Shown in pieces: positions 25,591-33,930 of a stretch of 63,785 nucleotides of DNA. The first letter of the stretch is position 1. The number at the start of each line of letters is the position of its first letter. The DNA is from Spirochaetota bacterium (GTDB lineage Bacteria > Spirochaetota > UBA4802 > UBA5550): positions 1-63,785 of the forward strand of contig JAFGJX010000106.1 of assembly GCA_016928865.1 (NCBI GenBank). The letters are read 5' to 3'. The notes under the pieces are model-generated. The model worked only from the letters and a program-made list of their open reading frames with translations, was not told where the DNA came from and searched no databases. The position numbers and the translations under genes are program-made.

Positions 25591-26919
25591 ATGAGTAATT
25601 TACCAATCGTCGCCATCGTCGGAAGACGCAATGTCGGCAAATCCACCCTCTTCAACGCCATTATCAAGGAGAAGAAGGCGATCGTCGACGCAGTCCCGGG
25701 CCTCACCCGGGACGTCATATCATATAACGTCGACTATAAATCGGTCGTTTTTACGCTCGCGGACACGCCGGGGCTCGACCTTCCTGAATCCTCCGTCCTT
25801 TCCGAGCCGATACTCGCCAATGCGCGCGACTACCTGAAGCGGTCTTCCGTCATACTGCTTCTCATGGAGAATCCCGCTCCTTCCGGCTATGACATTGACC
25901 TTGCCGAAATGCTCCGCAAGCTATCGGTCCCGGTCATCATCGCCGTGAACAAGATGGACGGCACTGAGCTTCTGGAGAACATGACAAACTTCTACGAAAT
26001 GGGTTTTCAGGACATCGTGCCCATATCCGCAAAGACCCACTTCAACCTCGGCCTGCTGATGGACAAGATACTCGACCTGCTCCCGGCGAAAAAGACCGCC
26101 CGCCCCGAGGCGGACCTCAGAATAGCCATCGTGGGCAGGCCCAACTCCGGGAAATCAACCCTCCTGAACTCGCTCATAGGCTATACGCGCGCGGTTGTGT
26201 CTGACATTCCCGGAACGACGCGCGACTCGATCGATGAAGACTACCTGTATCATGGCAAGCGGATAACGGTCATCGATACGGCGGGCATGAGAAAAAAAAG
26301 CCGCGTGACGGACGACATCGACTACTACTCCCTCACCAGGACCATCGACGCGATAGCGAGAAGCCACGTCGTCGTCCACCTCATTGACGCGGAGACCGGA
26401 CTTACTGAAACGGACAAAAAGATCTCTGACGAGATACTGGCCGTCCACAAGCCGGTACTCATTGCCATCAACAAGTGGGACCTGATCGAGAAGGACGACA
26501 AGACCTTCGCAAACTTCACCGACCGGCTGATATTCAAATTCTATCGGGCCGGGGACTTTCCCATCATCTCCATATCGGCAAAGAACAAGCAGCGGATACA
26601 GCGGGTCATCGAGACCGCCTTTGACCTCAAGGAGCGCGCGTCGCGCAGGGTCGAGACACCGCGCCTGAACCGCCTTCTCTCCCGGATTCTTTCATCACGC
26701 CGCATCCCGCAGCTCCAGAGCACTATCAGGATCTACTATGCGACACAGACCGCCACCGTCCCGCCCCGATTCAAATTCTTTGTCAACAATCCCGCATACT
26801 TCAGGAAAGAAATTGTCAGGTATTTTGAGAAATCCCTGCAGAAGGAGCTGGACCTGAAAGGCGTTCCCATCGTGATCCAGATCGAAGGGAAAAAAGGGCA
26901 ACGGGGAAAGCAAAAATAG
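25591..26919 (+). CDS. der: GTPase Der (EngA), ribosome assembly
   Basis: Tandem-GTPase protein for 50S subunit maturation. Domain 1 starts with MSNLPIVAIVGRRNVGKSTL and contains DTPGLD and NKMDG. Domain 2 has IVGRPNSGKSTLLNSL (about 178-193), DTAGMRKKSR and NKWDL. The C-terminal KH-like domain ends with VIQIEGKKGQRGKQK. The ATG at 25591 matches family N-termini. An in-frame ATG at 25510 with a good AAGGA site would add 27 residues, and the gene may start there. The first G1 has Arg (GRRNVGKS) in place of the usual Pro. Confidence 0.96.
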   Translation: MSNLPIVAIVGRRNVGKSTLFNAIIKEKKAIVDAVPGLTRDVISYNVDYKSVVFTLADTPGLDLPESSVLSEPILANARDYLKRSSVILLLMENPAPSGYDIDLAEMLRKLSVPVIIAVNKMDGTELLENMTNFYEMGFQDIVPISAKTHFNLGLLMDKILDLLPAKKTARPEADLRIAIVGRPNSGKSTLLNSLIGYTRAVVSDIPGTTRDSIDEDYLYHGKRITVIDTAGMRKKSRVTDDIDYYSLTRTIDAIARSHVVVHLIDAETGLTETDKKISDEILAVHKPVLIAINKWDLIEKDDKTFANFTDRLIFKFYRAGDFPIISISAKNKQRIQRVIETAFDLKERASRRVETPRLNRLLSRILSSRRIPQLQSTIRIYYATQTATVPPRFKFFVNNPAYFRKEIVRYFEKSLQKELDLKGVPIVIQIEGKKGQRGKQK

Positions 26920-26970
26920 AAAAAAAACGCAACTTTCCTCGTTTAACAGTAATTATTAATAAAAGTTCAT

Positions 26971-27000
26971 TTGACAAAAATCGTCGTATCTGTATATTAT
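26971..27000 (+). promoter_or_regulatory. Sigma-70-type promoter of the PilZ gene
   Basis: TTGACA (26971-26976), an 18-bp spacer and TATTAT (26995-27000); an overlapping TATATT gives a 16-bp spacing. It lies about 40 bp upstream of the chosen start of the PilZ gene, within an AT-rich gap after der. Confidence 0.7.
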
Positions 27001-27040
27001 TTATACCATGGTAATTATACATCATTCTGCGGGGGGAAAG

Positions 27041-27391
27041 ATGATGATTTTCAGGAAAAAGCATAAAAACAACAGGACATATCCTCGCGCGGCTTTTTAT
27101 CAGCCCTCATATTTCATAGTGGAAAATGACGACAGGTCAAACGCCAATGAATGCTGGTTCAACAATATCTCCGTGGGCGGGATGGCATTTGAAAGCGAGC
27201 GCGACAATCTCGACGACAGCGTTATCAATGTGCTCTACAAGATAGGGCCCCAGATGAGGAAAGACAAGCTCCAGGTTAAATTTTCTCAGAAGCTGATGAC
27301 AAGATGGCGGTATGGATGCCAGTTTTTAAGCCCCGATGACAACAGAAACGTCATCATATCGAAATATATTGAGCAGAAGCTGAAAGAATAA
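27041..27391 (+). CDS. Stand-alone PilZ-domain c-di-GMP receptor
   Basis: The start at 27041 (or 27044) follows a GGGGGG run at 7-9 nt; a frame from 27008 exists. About 116 residues. RTYPRA near the N-terminus supplies the RxxxR c-di-GMP-binding motif. CWFNNISVGGMAFESE supplies the N/DxSxxGG motif about 30 residues later. The remainder is the PilZ barrel, ending with a basic helix. Both binding motifs are intact, so c-di-GMP binding is likely. Its partner is unknown. Preceded by its own promoter and convergent with recR. Confidence 0.88.
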   Translation: MMIFRKKHKNNRTYPRAAFYQPSYFIVENDDRSNANECWFNNISVGGMAFESERDNLDDSVINVLYKIGPQMRKDKLQVKFSQKLMTRWRYGCQFLSPDDNRNVIISKYIEQKLKE

Positions 27392-27398
27392 TAGTCCG

Positions 27399-27995
27399 CT
27401 AGATTTTAACCCTTCCCTCCAGCGATTTTATTATCGTTGCAGTATCGGCAAATTCCAGATCGGCCCCAACGGGAAGCCCGTGCGCTATCCGTGTCACCGT
27501 CACCCCAGAGCTTCCGATCAGGCGCGCGATGTAAAGCGAGGTTGCGTCGCCCTCCACCGAAGGATTGAGGGCCAGGATTACCTCGCGGACAGATCCCTGC
27601 CCGCATTTCGCGACGAGCGTGCCGATGTTCAGCTCGTCTGGCCCGATACCGTCGAGCGGCGATATCAGGCCGTTGATGACATGAAACAGGCCGTGGAACT
27701 CTCCGGTCCCCTCTATGGTGAGAACATCTTTCGCGTCCTCCACCACGCAGATGAGCCCCCGGTCGCGCGACGCATCCTGACAGATTGAGCACGTCCCGCC
27801 GTCGGAAATTCCGCCGCACACTGAGCAGGTGTAGGTATTCCTTTTCAGTTCGATCATCGCGCGGGCGAGCCCCTCGACGTCGTCCCGGTGCATGCCAAGA
27901 ATATGAAACGCGATGCGCGAGGCGCTCTTGGGCCCGATCCCGGGAAGCTTTGATATTTTCTTTATAAGCGCGTCGAGATACGCAGATGATTTCAT
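27399..27995 (-). CDS. recR: Recombination mediator RecR
   Basis: The ATG at 27993-27995 (MKSSAYLDALIKKISKLPGI) is the family start; the 46 upstream codons of the open frame are not coding. About 198 residues. It has a helix-hairpin-helix (LPGIGPKSASRIAFHIL), a four-Cys zinc finger (CSVCGG ... CSICQD), a TOPRIM domain with CVVEDAKDVLTIE, and the ALNPSVEGDAT motif. RecR works with RecF/RecO to load RecA. It is placed downstream of ebfC and dnaX in the usual dnaX-ebfC-recR order. Confidence 0.97.
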   Translation of the reverse strand: MKSSAYLDALIKKISKLPGIGPKSASRIAFHILGMHRDDVEGLARAMIELKRNTYTCSVCGGISDGGTCSICQDASRDRGLICVVEDAKDVLTIEGTGEFHGLFHVINGLISPLDGIGPDELNIGTLVAKCGQGSVREVILALNPSVEGDATSLYIARLIGSSGVTVTRIAHGLPVGADLEFADTATIIKSLEGRVKI

Positions 27996-28008
27996 GCCGT
28001 TCGACAAC

Positions 28009-28335
28009 CTACTTGAACATGCCGCCAAGCCCCGGAAGACCGAGACCGCCCGCCAGCTTTTCCATCTCTTGATTTGAAAAGTATTTAACCGCATCGACTG
28101 CATTGTTAAACGCGCTGCGGAGCATCTTCTCAAGCTCCTTCGGCTCCGCGTCCTTCAGATATCCGGGATCGATCGTTATCTCTTTGACCTTGTAGTCCCC
28201 GGCCATCTCCACCGACACCTTGCCGTTGGGGCTCACTCCCACCAGCACCGAATTGGTGATCTTTTTCTGTATATTCTTGAACTCCTTCTGGAGCTTCATC
28301 ATGTTTCCGATATCGCCCAGTCCCTTCAGCATCAT
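28009..28335 (-). CDS. Nucleoid-associated protein YbaB/EbfC
   Basis: A 108-residue dimeric DNA-binding protein. It begins MMLKGLGDIGNMMKLQKEFK, followed by the beta-strand core (NGKVSVEMAGDYKVKEITID) and the C-terminal helix with AFNNAVDAVKYFSNQEM. The Gly/Leu-rich end LAGGLGLPGLGGMFK is typical. EbfC was described in spirochaetes (Borrelia). Its start overlaps the end of dnaX by 4 bp and recR follows 13 bp later. Confidence 0.94.
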   Translation of the reverse strand: MMLKGLGDIGNMMKLQKEFKNIQKKITNSVLVGVSPNGKVSVEMAGDYKVKEITIDPGYLKDAEPKELEKMLRSAFNNAVDAVKYFSNQEMEKLAGGLGLPGLGGMFK

Positions 28336-30080
28336 CCGTCTCCTTTTTCGATTATCTGGCCATGAAAGGCGTTCTTTATCTTCTCAACCGTCGTGTTCAC
28401 CGGCTTGAATTCCGACGCGCCGGGGTTTTTCACCATCTCCTCTTCTGGGGGAGGTATGGCTCCCGGATCTTCCGGAACGTTCTCGCTGATCTTCTCCGCT
28501 CTGGCGGCATTCTGCCCGCCTTTCTTCTCGCCTGAAGGCCCCGCGGCGGCTGCCTCCGGCGCGACCATGACCCGTATGCTTCTGCCAAGGAGCGCGGACA
28601 TTTCCCGTTTGATCAAGTCAAGGTTGCGCGATTCCAGGATCCGTGAATAATAGGTATGGTCGGCGCCGCCCGGATAGCTGATATACAGGATGTCATCAAC
28701 CAGCCGCACCGCTGACGGCTGCAGGATACAGTGCAGGTACTGCTTGCTCTCCCTGATGGATGAGAGGAAGTCCTCCCAGCGCCGGTAAATCTCTTTCGCT
28801 GCGGACGCATCCACGCGTGCGGCCCCGGCCGGCGCTCCTGCCTTCTTCCCTTCAACGGGGCGTGCGGCAGGCTCCGGCCTGTTGCTGGAACCGGCGCTCT
28901 CATTTCCGGATTGCGCCCCAGGACCGCCCGCCGCGTCATCTAGCCGGTCGATAATGGATGCAAGCGTCGGCGCCTTTTTCACAGCGACCATGTCAAGGAG
29001 GGACATCTCCAGGTTGATGCGTTCATTGCTGGAGTACCTGATCTCGGACTGCAATTCCCCGGCGATCCTGAACATCATGGAAAGCTCCTCGTCGTAGAAC
29101 CCCCCGGTGATGTCACGGATCATGCCGGTCTCATCGCGGGACAGGCCGAGCAGCTCGTGCACCGCCACACCGTTCCGCAAGAGCCTGATGGTCCGGAGCA
29201 CGTCAACAAAGCCATTCACATAGCGGGGGATATCCACGCCCAGCGTTGTAACGCGATGGACCTCTTGCATGAGCGCCGAGGCGTCCGCATCTGAAATGGC
29301 GCCCAGGAGCGTTATATAGCTTTCCAGCGGGACGATCCCGAGAATGGAAAGCGCGTCCTCCTCGCCGATCTCGGAATCGCCGCCCCTGCCCTGATCCGAG
29401 AAGGAGATGACCTGATCGAGGAGCGACTGGGCATCGCGCATAGATCCTTCAGCGGCCCGCGCGATCGGATAGAGGGCCTTCTCTGATATCCTGAGCCCCT
29501 CGTGCCGCACAATGGTATTCAGGTGGCCGACAATCGTGTCTACCGGGATCTTCTTGAAAAAATACTTCTGGCAGCGCGACAGGATCGTGTCGGGTATCTT
29601 GTGTATCTCAGTGGTGGCGAATATGAAAACGATATGCGGGGGCGGTTCTTCCAGCGTTTTCAGCAGGGCGTTGAACGCGGACGGGCTGAGCATGTGCACT
29701 TCATCGATGATGTATACCTTGTACCTCGATTTTATCGGGGCGAAGTTCACGTTCTCCCTTAGTTCGCGAACGTCCTCGACGCTGTTATTAGAGGCGCCAT
29801 CGATCTCGATTACGTCAAAGGAGGTGGTGTTCCGTATCTCCCGGCAGTTATTGCATTCCCCGCAGGGAGTCGGCGTCGGCCCCGTTTCACAGTTGATTGA
29901 CTTCGCCAGGATGCGCGCCATCGTGGTCTTCCCCACGCCGCGCGGTCCCGAAAAAAGATACGCGTGTGAAATACGGCCCTTCTCGATGCTGTTCTTCAAT
30001 GTCTTTGATACATGGTCCTGGAAGACCACCTCATCGAATGTCTGAGGGCGCCATTTTCTCGCCGTTACCTGGTATGACAT
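28332..30080 (-). CDS. dnaX: DNA polymerase III subunit gamma/tau
   Basis: Clamp-loader ATPase of 582 residues. It has Walker A GPRGVGKTT (45-53), a zinc module with Cys64, Cys73, Cys76 and Cys79, Walker B YIIDEVHML, sensor 1 FATTE and the SRCQKYFFKK arginine-finger region. The C-terminal third is Pro/Ala/Glu-rich and variable (tau-like). Cytoplasmic. It is the first gene of the dnaX-ebfC-recR unit. No A-rich slippery site for the gamma product was looked for exhaustively. Confidence 0.97.
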   Translation of the reverse strand: MSYQVTARKWRPQTFDEVVFQDHVSKTLKNSIEKGRISHAYLFSGPRGVGKTTMARILAKSINCETGPTPTPCGECNNCREIRNTTSFDVIEIDGASNNSVEDVRELRENVNFAPIKSRYKVYIIDEVHMLSPSAFNALLKTLEEPPPHIVFIFATTEIHKIPDTILSRCQKYFFKKIPVDTIVGHLNTIVRHEGLRISEKALYPIARAAEGSMRDAQSLLDQVISFSDQGRGGDSEIGEEDALSILGIVPLESYITLLGAISDADASALMQEVHRVTTLGVDIPRYVNGFVDVLRTIRLLRNGVAVHELLGLSRDETGMIRDITGGFYDEELSMMFRIAGELQSEIRYSSNERINLEMSLLDMVAVKKAPTLASIIDRLDDAAGGPGAQSGNESAGSSNRPEPAARPVEGKKAGAPAGAARVDASAAKEIYRRWEDFLSSIRESKQYLHCILQPSAVRLVDDILYISYPGGADHTYYSRILESRNLDLIKREMSALLGRSIRVMVAPEAAAAGPSGEKKGGQNAARAEKISENVPEDPGAIPPPEEEMVKNPGASEFKPVNTTVEKIKNAFHGQIIEKGDG

Positions 30081-30130
30081 GGGTGTATACTGGACCCCTT
30101 AATGAAATAACGCAAGAAATAAACAGAAAA

Positions 30131-30199
30131 GGGCTGTTCAGAAATCCTCCCTGAAACCAGCCGGGCGCTGATTTTTAACAAGGGATTTTCGGACAGCCC
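30131..30199 (-). terminator. Probable terminator downstream of the tRNA-Ser genes
   Basis: Arms 30131-30147 and 30183-30199 pair over 15 of 17 positions (GGGCTGTTCAG.../...GGACAGCCC). On the minus strand the stem is followed by CUUUUCUGUUUAUU. It lies just downstream of the tRNA-Ser(GGA) gene. The 35-nt loop is long for an intrinsic terminator. Confidence 0.4.
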
Positions 30200-30208
30200 G
30201 TACTGAAT

Positions 30209-30293
<85 letters not shown>

Positions 30294-30311
30294 AGATACG
30301 CAGATACAATG

Positions 30312-30398
30312 CGGAGAGAGAGGGATTCGAACCCTCGGTGAGCAAAGCCCACAACGATTTTCGAGACCGTCCCCTTCGGCCAGCTCGGGCATCTCTCC
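30312..30398 (-). tRNA. tRNA-Ser (anticodon CGA)
   Basis: An 87-nt class II tRNA. Acceptor GGAGAGA pairs with TCTCTCC. The anticodon stem ACGGT/ATCGT holds loop CTCGAAA, anticodon CGA. The long variable arm pairs GTGGGC with GCTCAC-type sequence. The T-loop is GGTTCGAATCC and the discriminator is G. CCA is not encoded. Same strand as tRNA-Ser(GGA), probably one transcript. Confidence 0.94.
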
Positions 30399-30516
30399 AT
30401 TACACGGTCCAACCGGCATACATGGGCATGGCATCCGCCGGCGTTCCTATTAACTTCTAGTGAGAGATACCATTATTTGTAAAGTGTTTTTTTCCATGAT
30501 CATTTCGGAAGCGGGA

Positions 30517-31164
30517 TCATCGGCCCGTGAGGGCCGCGACAGCTTCGACGGCCGGCTCAGGCTTGAGCGACGGCGCAGAAATGAAAGCGGGATCGTTCCT
30601 GTAATAATCGATAAGCGGAGCGGTCTTTTCCGCATAGGTGGCGAGACGCTTTTTGATGGCTTCCTCTGTTTCATCTTCCCGCTGGATGGTGGGGCTGCCG
30701 CATTTGTCGCATATCCCCTCCCTCTTCGATGGCTTCGTGTGTATGTTGTAGATTGCCTGGCAGTCGGCGTTGGAACAGGTCCTCCGCGAGCCGAGCCTCC
30801 GTACGATCACGTCCTCGGGCACTTCCAGGTTCACGATCGCATCAATTTTCATGCCGAGTTTTTTCAACATGGCAGCGAGTGATTCCGCCTGGCCGATGGT
30901 CCGGGGAAATCCATCCAGGATGAACCCTTTCCCGCAATCATCAGCCTGGAGACGCTTCTCCATAATATCCATGATAAGGCTGTCAGGCACAAGCTCCCCC
31001 CGGTTCATATACTCACGGGCGGCATTTCCCAGCTCCGAGCCGGATTTCACCGCGCTGCGAAGCATATCGCCGGTTGAAATCTGGCTGATCCCATACTGCT
31101 CCATCAGGATCTCCGCTACCGTCCCCTTCCCTGCTCCGGGGGCTCCCAGAAGAATTATCCGCAT
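30517..31164 (-). CDS. adk: Adenylate kinase, zinc-binding LID type
   Basis: Interconverts AMP, ATP and ADP. A 215-residue protein with P-loop GAPGAGKGT (7-15), the AMP site GFPRTIGQAESL, and a long LID. The LID carries the Cys pairs of CSNADC and CDKCGS, which bind zinc in Gram-positive-like and spirochaete enzymes. ATYAEKTAPLIDYY is the C-terminal signature. It lies 31 bp downstream of ndk on the same strand, giving a nucleotide-phosphate unit. Confidence 0.97.
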   Translation of the reverse strand: MRIILLGAPGAGKGTVAEILMEQYGISQISTGDMLRSAVKSGSELGNAAREYMNRGELVPDSLIMDIMEKRLQADDCGKGFILDGFPRTIGQAESLAAMLKKLGMKIDAIVNLEVPEDVIVRRLGSRRTCSNADCQAIYNIHTKPSKREGICDKCGSPTIQREDETEEAIKKRLATYAEKTAPLIDYYRNDPAFISAPSLKPEPAVEAVAALTGR

Positions 31165-31195
31165 ACGTACATCCTTCCTGTGTTATCGTGTCGGG

Positions 31196-31702
31196 CTATG
31201 CCCAATCCTTCTCGCTGACCTTTTCTCTCACCACGGTCCTGGTCGGGTAAATATCGCCGACCACTTCCTCGGGTTTGAACCAGAGTTTGATCTCCTGTTC
31301 CGCGTCCTCGGTGCTTGAAGACGCGTGCACCACGTTCTCAAAAACCCCGGTCGTTGTTATCCTGCCGTAAGCACCGCGAATGGATACGGGATTCGCCTTC
31401 TCCGGGTTAGTGTCACCGACGATATCGCGCACCTTTGCGATGGCGTCCTCTCCCTGGTAGACCAGCGCCAGAACCCGGTGGGTTTTATGCACGTCGCCCA
31501 TAATGTACTTCACCAGCTCGTCGAAAAACGGCTTGTCGCTCAAATGTTTATAGTGCTGCTTTGCCAGGTGCTCCGATACCCGCACGACCTTGGATGCGAT
31601 TATTACGAGCTTTGTTTCAGAAAGGCGAGACAGGATATTGCCGGTCAAAGATTTGACCAGCCCATCAGGTTTGACCAGCACAAGCGTCTGCTCTAATGCC
31701 AC
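31196..31702 (-). CDS. ndk: Nucleoside diphosphate kinase
   Basis: Transfers gamma-phosphate between nucleoside di- and triphosphates through a phosphohistidine. The N-terminal TLVLVKPDGL, SIRGAYG and the active-site VVHASSS (His in the canonical NxxHxSDS region) identify it. At 168 residues it is about 25 longer than the usual 140-150, because of an insertion in the KYIMGDVHKTHRV-GEDAIAKVRDIVG region and a C-terminal extension after the active site. Confidence 0.93.
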   Translation of the reverse strand: MALEQTLVLVKPDGLVKSLTGNILSRLSETKLVIIASKVVRVSEHLAKQHYKHLSDKPFFDELVKYIMGDVHKTHRVLALVYQGEDAIAKVRDIVGDTNPEKANPVSIRGAYGRITTTGVFENVVHASSSTEDAEQEIKLWFKPEEVVGDIYPTRTVVREKVSEKDWA

Positions 31703-31774
31703 GGCTTTTCCCCTTCTTTATAATAGTTATGATCCACGCGGGCAGATTCCCGTATGCACGATTGTCTAAAATAG

Positions 31775-31809
31775 AAAAAATCCAAAAGAGCCCCTGCGAT
31801 GGGGCTCTT
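31775..31809 (-). terminator. Intrinsic terminator of tRNA-Leu
   Basis: AAGAGCCCC (31786-31794) pairs with GGGGCTCTT (31801-31809). On the minus strand the stem is followed by UUUUGGAUUUUUU. It starts 7 bp beyond the 3' end of tRNA-Leu, a standard intrinsic terminator. Confidence 0.88.
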
Positions 31810-31815
31810 CAGTTT

Positions 31816-31900
31816 TGCCCAGGGCGGGACTTGAACCCGCACAGGATTACTCCCACATGGCCCTCAACCATGCGTGTCTACCAAATTCCACCACCTGGGC
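31816..31900 (-). tRNA. tRNA-Leu (anticodon GAG)
   Basis: An 85-nt class II tRNA. Acceptor GCCCAGG pairs with CCTGGGC. The D-arm region is TGGAATTTGGTAGACAC. The anticodon loop TTGAGGG, between GCATGG and CCATGT, gives GAG. There is a long variable arm, the T-loop GGTTCAAGTCC and discriminator A. CCA is not encoded. It is followed by an intrinsic terminator and stands upstream of ndk. Confidence 0.95.
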
Positions 31901-31976
31901 TTCTGCGTGGTGCACAGGGAACCTAGATATTAGACCGGATGATATTGTCAAGAATAAAAAAATCCATTAATAGAGA

Positions 31977-32261
31977 GGGGTCAGAGTAAAATGATTCGAA
32001 TATTTACCGATAACTATCGCTCAGCCGGGCTGTTCTGCTCCCCAGAAGTTGCCGATAACCATCGGATGTCGAAGATCAGAGCTTAATAAAAGGGATTAGC
32101 TGAAGTTCGGGGCAGGTACATTAAAAAATTCTAACCGATAACTATCGGAATTCCCTGCTCTGACACGATCAATCTGTCATCATATAATAACATACTACCG
32201 ATAACTATCTTTCACAATACCCTGAGGGTACTGGTGAAAAATGATTATGGGGTCAGAGTAA
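31977..32261. repeat. Cluster of CCGATA-AC-TATCGG hairpins flanked by GGGGTCAGAGTAA tags
   Basis: Two same-orientation tags GGGGTCAGAGTAA (31977-31989 and 32249-32261) bound 285 bp with four copies of a 14-bp hairpin. The copies are at 32007-32020 (last base changed), 32052-32065 (one change), 32135-32148 (perfect CCGATAACTATCGG) and 32198-32211 (3' end degenerate). Related copies occur at 38.3 kb and 48.9 kb. Spacing is irregular, so this is not CRISPR. The layout resembles REP-type palindromes; mobility is inferred. Confidence 0.8.
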
Positions 32262-32276
32262 TTCCCTCCACCGCAC

Positions 32277-32306
32277 AAAAAAAGAGGGCTGACATTGCGT
32301 CAGCCC
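32277..32306 (-). terminator. Intrinsic terminator downstream of the 7TM-AraC gene
   Basis: GGGCTGAC (32286-32293) and GTCAGCCC (32299-32306) form a stem around ATTGC. On the minus strand it is followed by TC and seven U (complement of A7, 32277-32283). The nearest minus-strand gene upstream is the regulator ending at 32607, so a 300-nt untranslated 3' region would be implied. Confidence 0.8.
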
Positions 32307-32606
32307 GACTAGAAGTATTACCTTAAAATATGCCAGGTCAAAGCCTGACACACAAGCTGAAATAGTGATTAAACATATTTTAGGAGGATTTGCCTAAAAT
32401 ACACAGCTTAAAAGGCTTAATTAATTAAGAAAATTACCAGATATTGAATCGTTAGTCTCGCAAGGTTATAAATATGGAACAAATTATTGTTTCAGATTTA
32501 TAAATCTGTAAGTTGATAAAAACCTATTGGAGATGTTGATGAAGGAATAATTAGTCCATCTGCAGTAAAAAATAATACAAAATCATCGTTTTATTTATTT
32601 ATTACA

Positions 32607-33692
32607 CTATTTAGTGTTAACACTTTTCCTTTTTCGATATTCAGCCGGTGAAATTCCTGTCGACCTTCTGAATGCAGAATGGAATGCCGAATAAGAATTA
32701 AACCCCACAGCAAGGGCGATAGAAAGAGTATTCCGGTCCGGCTCCTCAACCAGCAGCTTTTTCGCATCATCAATCCGGTATCCATTGATGAAGCTATTAA
32801 AATTTTTACTGTAGTGTTGGTTTAGAAACTGCGACAACTGATGCGGAGTAATCCCCAGTGCCTGGCTGAGCCGCGGCAGTGTTATATCTTCATCGCAATA
32901 TAGTTTTTCCTTTTCCATCATCCCGGCAAGCTGGTTTGCCAGATTATCCAGGTTCATGCCGTTCAGATGTGATTTCGAATATGATTCGTTGCTGACGTGA
33001 ACGGTGCCGTACTGCATTAGATAAGGATATCTCTGGCTCAGAAGATAAAAACAGAGAATCACCAAACCTACCAGAAGGCTTATCATCTTGAGGGCGGTCA
33101 GTGAAAGGGCGATGGTGCCGACTATTCCGATTATACCGGTTATGACCCACAGGATGAGAGAGGACAGCAGCAACACTATTTTCGTCTCGGACGGGTTACC
33201 CTTTTTCAGCTGAAGGAGGATTCGAACCATCGGCGCTGCGATATAGATTACCGGAGAAAACACGCTGGCAGTGAAAATCACGCGCAGCATGATATGCATG
33301 TTCTGGTTGAGCAACTCATAGACTATTTCCCGCTGAACATTGGCATTATAGAGAAAATAGGAAATCAGATACAGCGTGAGCACTAATAACGGAATAAAAT
33401 GAAGTATATCGCTCCTTCTAAGGTGGTCCTTGTCTCCGGTAAGGCTTTCCACGTAAAAATAAAGGAGCGGCCCGAGACACAGATACACCGGCACCTGGAA
33501 AAAAAAGAGAATGGGATAATCGTACACCCGTTGAGAATAGAGCAGGTAGAGAGAAAAGGTCACGAAACCCATCAGCGCCAGTATTATGGCAAGGACCACA
33601 TTGCGGAAATAGAGCGGTCTCACTATGAGCCCCATCGCCATAACTACGGAAAGTCCGCTTGCGAATATTATTACGAGATCGATTATTGACAT
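32607..33692 (-). CDS. Membrane-bound AraC-family regulator with 7TM N-terminus
   Basis: A 361-residue protein. The N-terminal about 230 residues contain seven hydrophobic segments (first LVIIFASGLSVVMAMGLIV, last MISLLVGLVILCFYLLSQR). The C-terminal about 100 residues are an AraC DNA-binding domain with two helix-turn-helix units (LPRLSQALGITPHQLSQFLN and IALAVGFNSYSAFHSAFRRS) ending GISPAEYRK. A 7TM module fused to AraC makes a one-component membrane sensor. Ligand and target are unknown; the exporter gene upstream at 33931-34554 is the nearest candidate. Confidence 0.88.
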   Translation of the reverse strand: MSIIDLVIIFASGLSVVMAMGLIVRPLYFRNVVLAIILALMGFVTFSLYLLYSQRVYDYPILFFFQVPVYLCLGPLLYFYVESLTGDKDHLRRSDILHFIPLLVLTLYLISYFLYNANVQREIVYELLNQNMHIMLRVIFTASVFSPVIYIAAPMVRILLQLKKGNPSETKIVLLLSSLILWVITGIIGIVGTIALSLTALKMISLLVGLVILCFYLLSQRYPYLMQYGTVHVSNESYSKSHLNGMNLDNLANQLAGMMEKEKLYCDEDITLPRLSQALGITPHQLSQFLNQHYSKNFNSFINGYRIDDAKKLLVEEPDRNTLSIALAVGFNSYSAFHSAFRRSTGISPAEYRKRKSVNTK

Positions 33693-33930
33693 GGCTTTTT
33701 AAGAAGATATAATCAGAAAAACGCGAAAATTATGCAAGAAAAAATAGAAGTTTGGCAAAAAACAGGCAAGTTCTTTAATACTGCCCGGTTAAATGTCAAT
33801 ATATGCGGAAACAACCTGAAAAAAATACATTTTTATAAATTTAATTCAAAAACTGGAAGTGAATTTTTCATCGAATCCAGCTACAATAGGCAGCACATAG
33901 ACGTTGCAGAATAATTATCAGACCGCGAGG

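Larger units (their letters stand above)
31901..32606. other. About 700-bp gene-free, repeat-bearing gap
   Basis: No protein gene is supportable. It holds the repeat cluster 31977-32261, an intrinsic terminator at 32277-32306, and an ATTTTAGG/CCTAAAAT hairpin (32377-32400). The remainder up to 32606 is AT-rich with nothing recognisable. It marks the boundary between housekeeping genes and the accessory region. Confidence 0.7.

Noticed and set aside
27996..28133. N-terminal extension of recR by 46 codons
   Set aside because: The extension overlaps ebfC in another frame and lacks similarity to RecR; the ATG at 27993-27995 matches the family.
31977..32261. CRISPR array
   Set aside because: The 14-bp palindromes are irregularly spaced, short and degenerate, lack uniform spacers and there are no cas genes.
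33732..33914. 60-codon plus-strand frame between the 7TM-AraC gene and the exporter
   Set aside because: AT-rich region, no family similarity, weak ribosome site.
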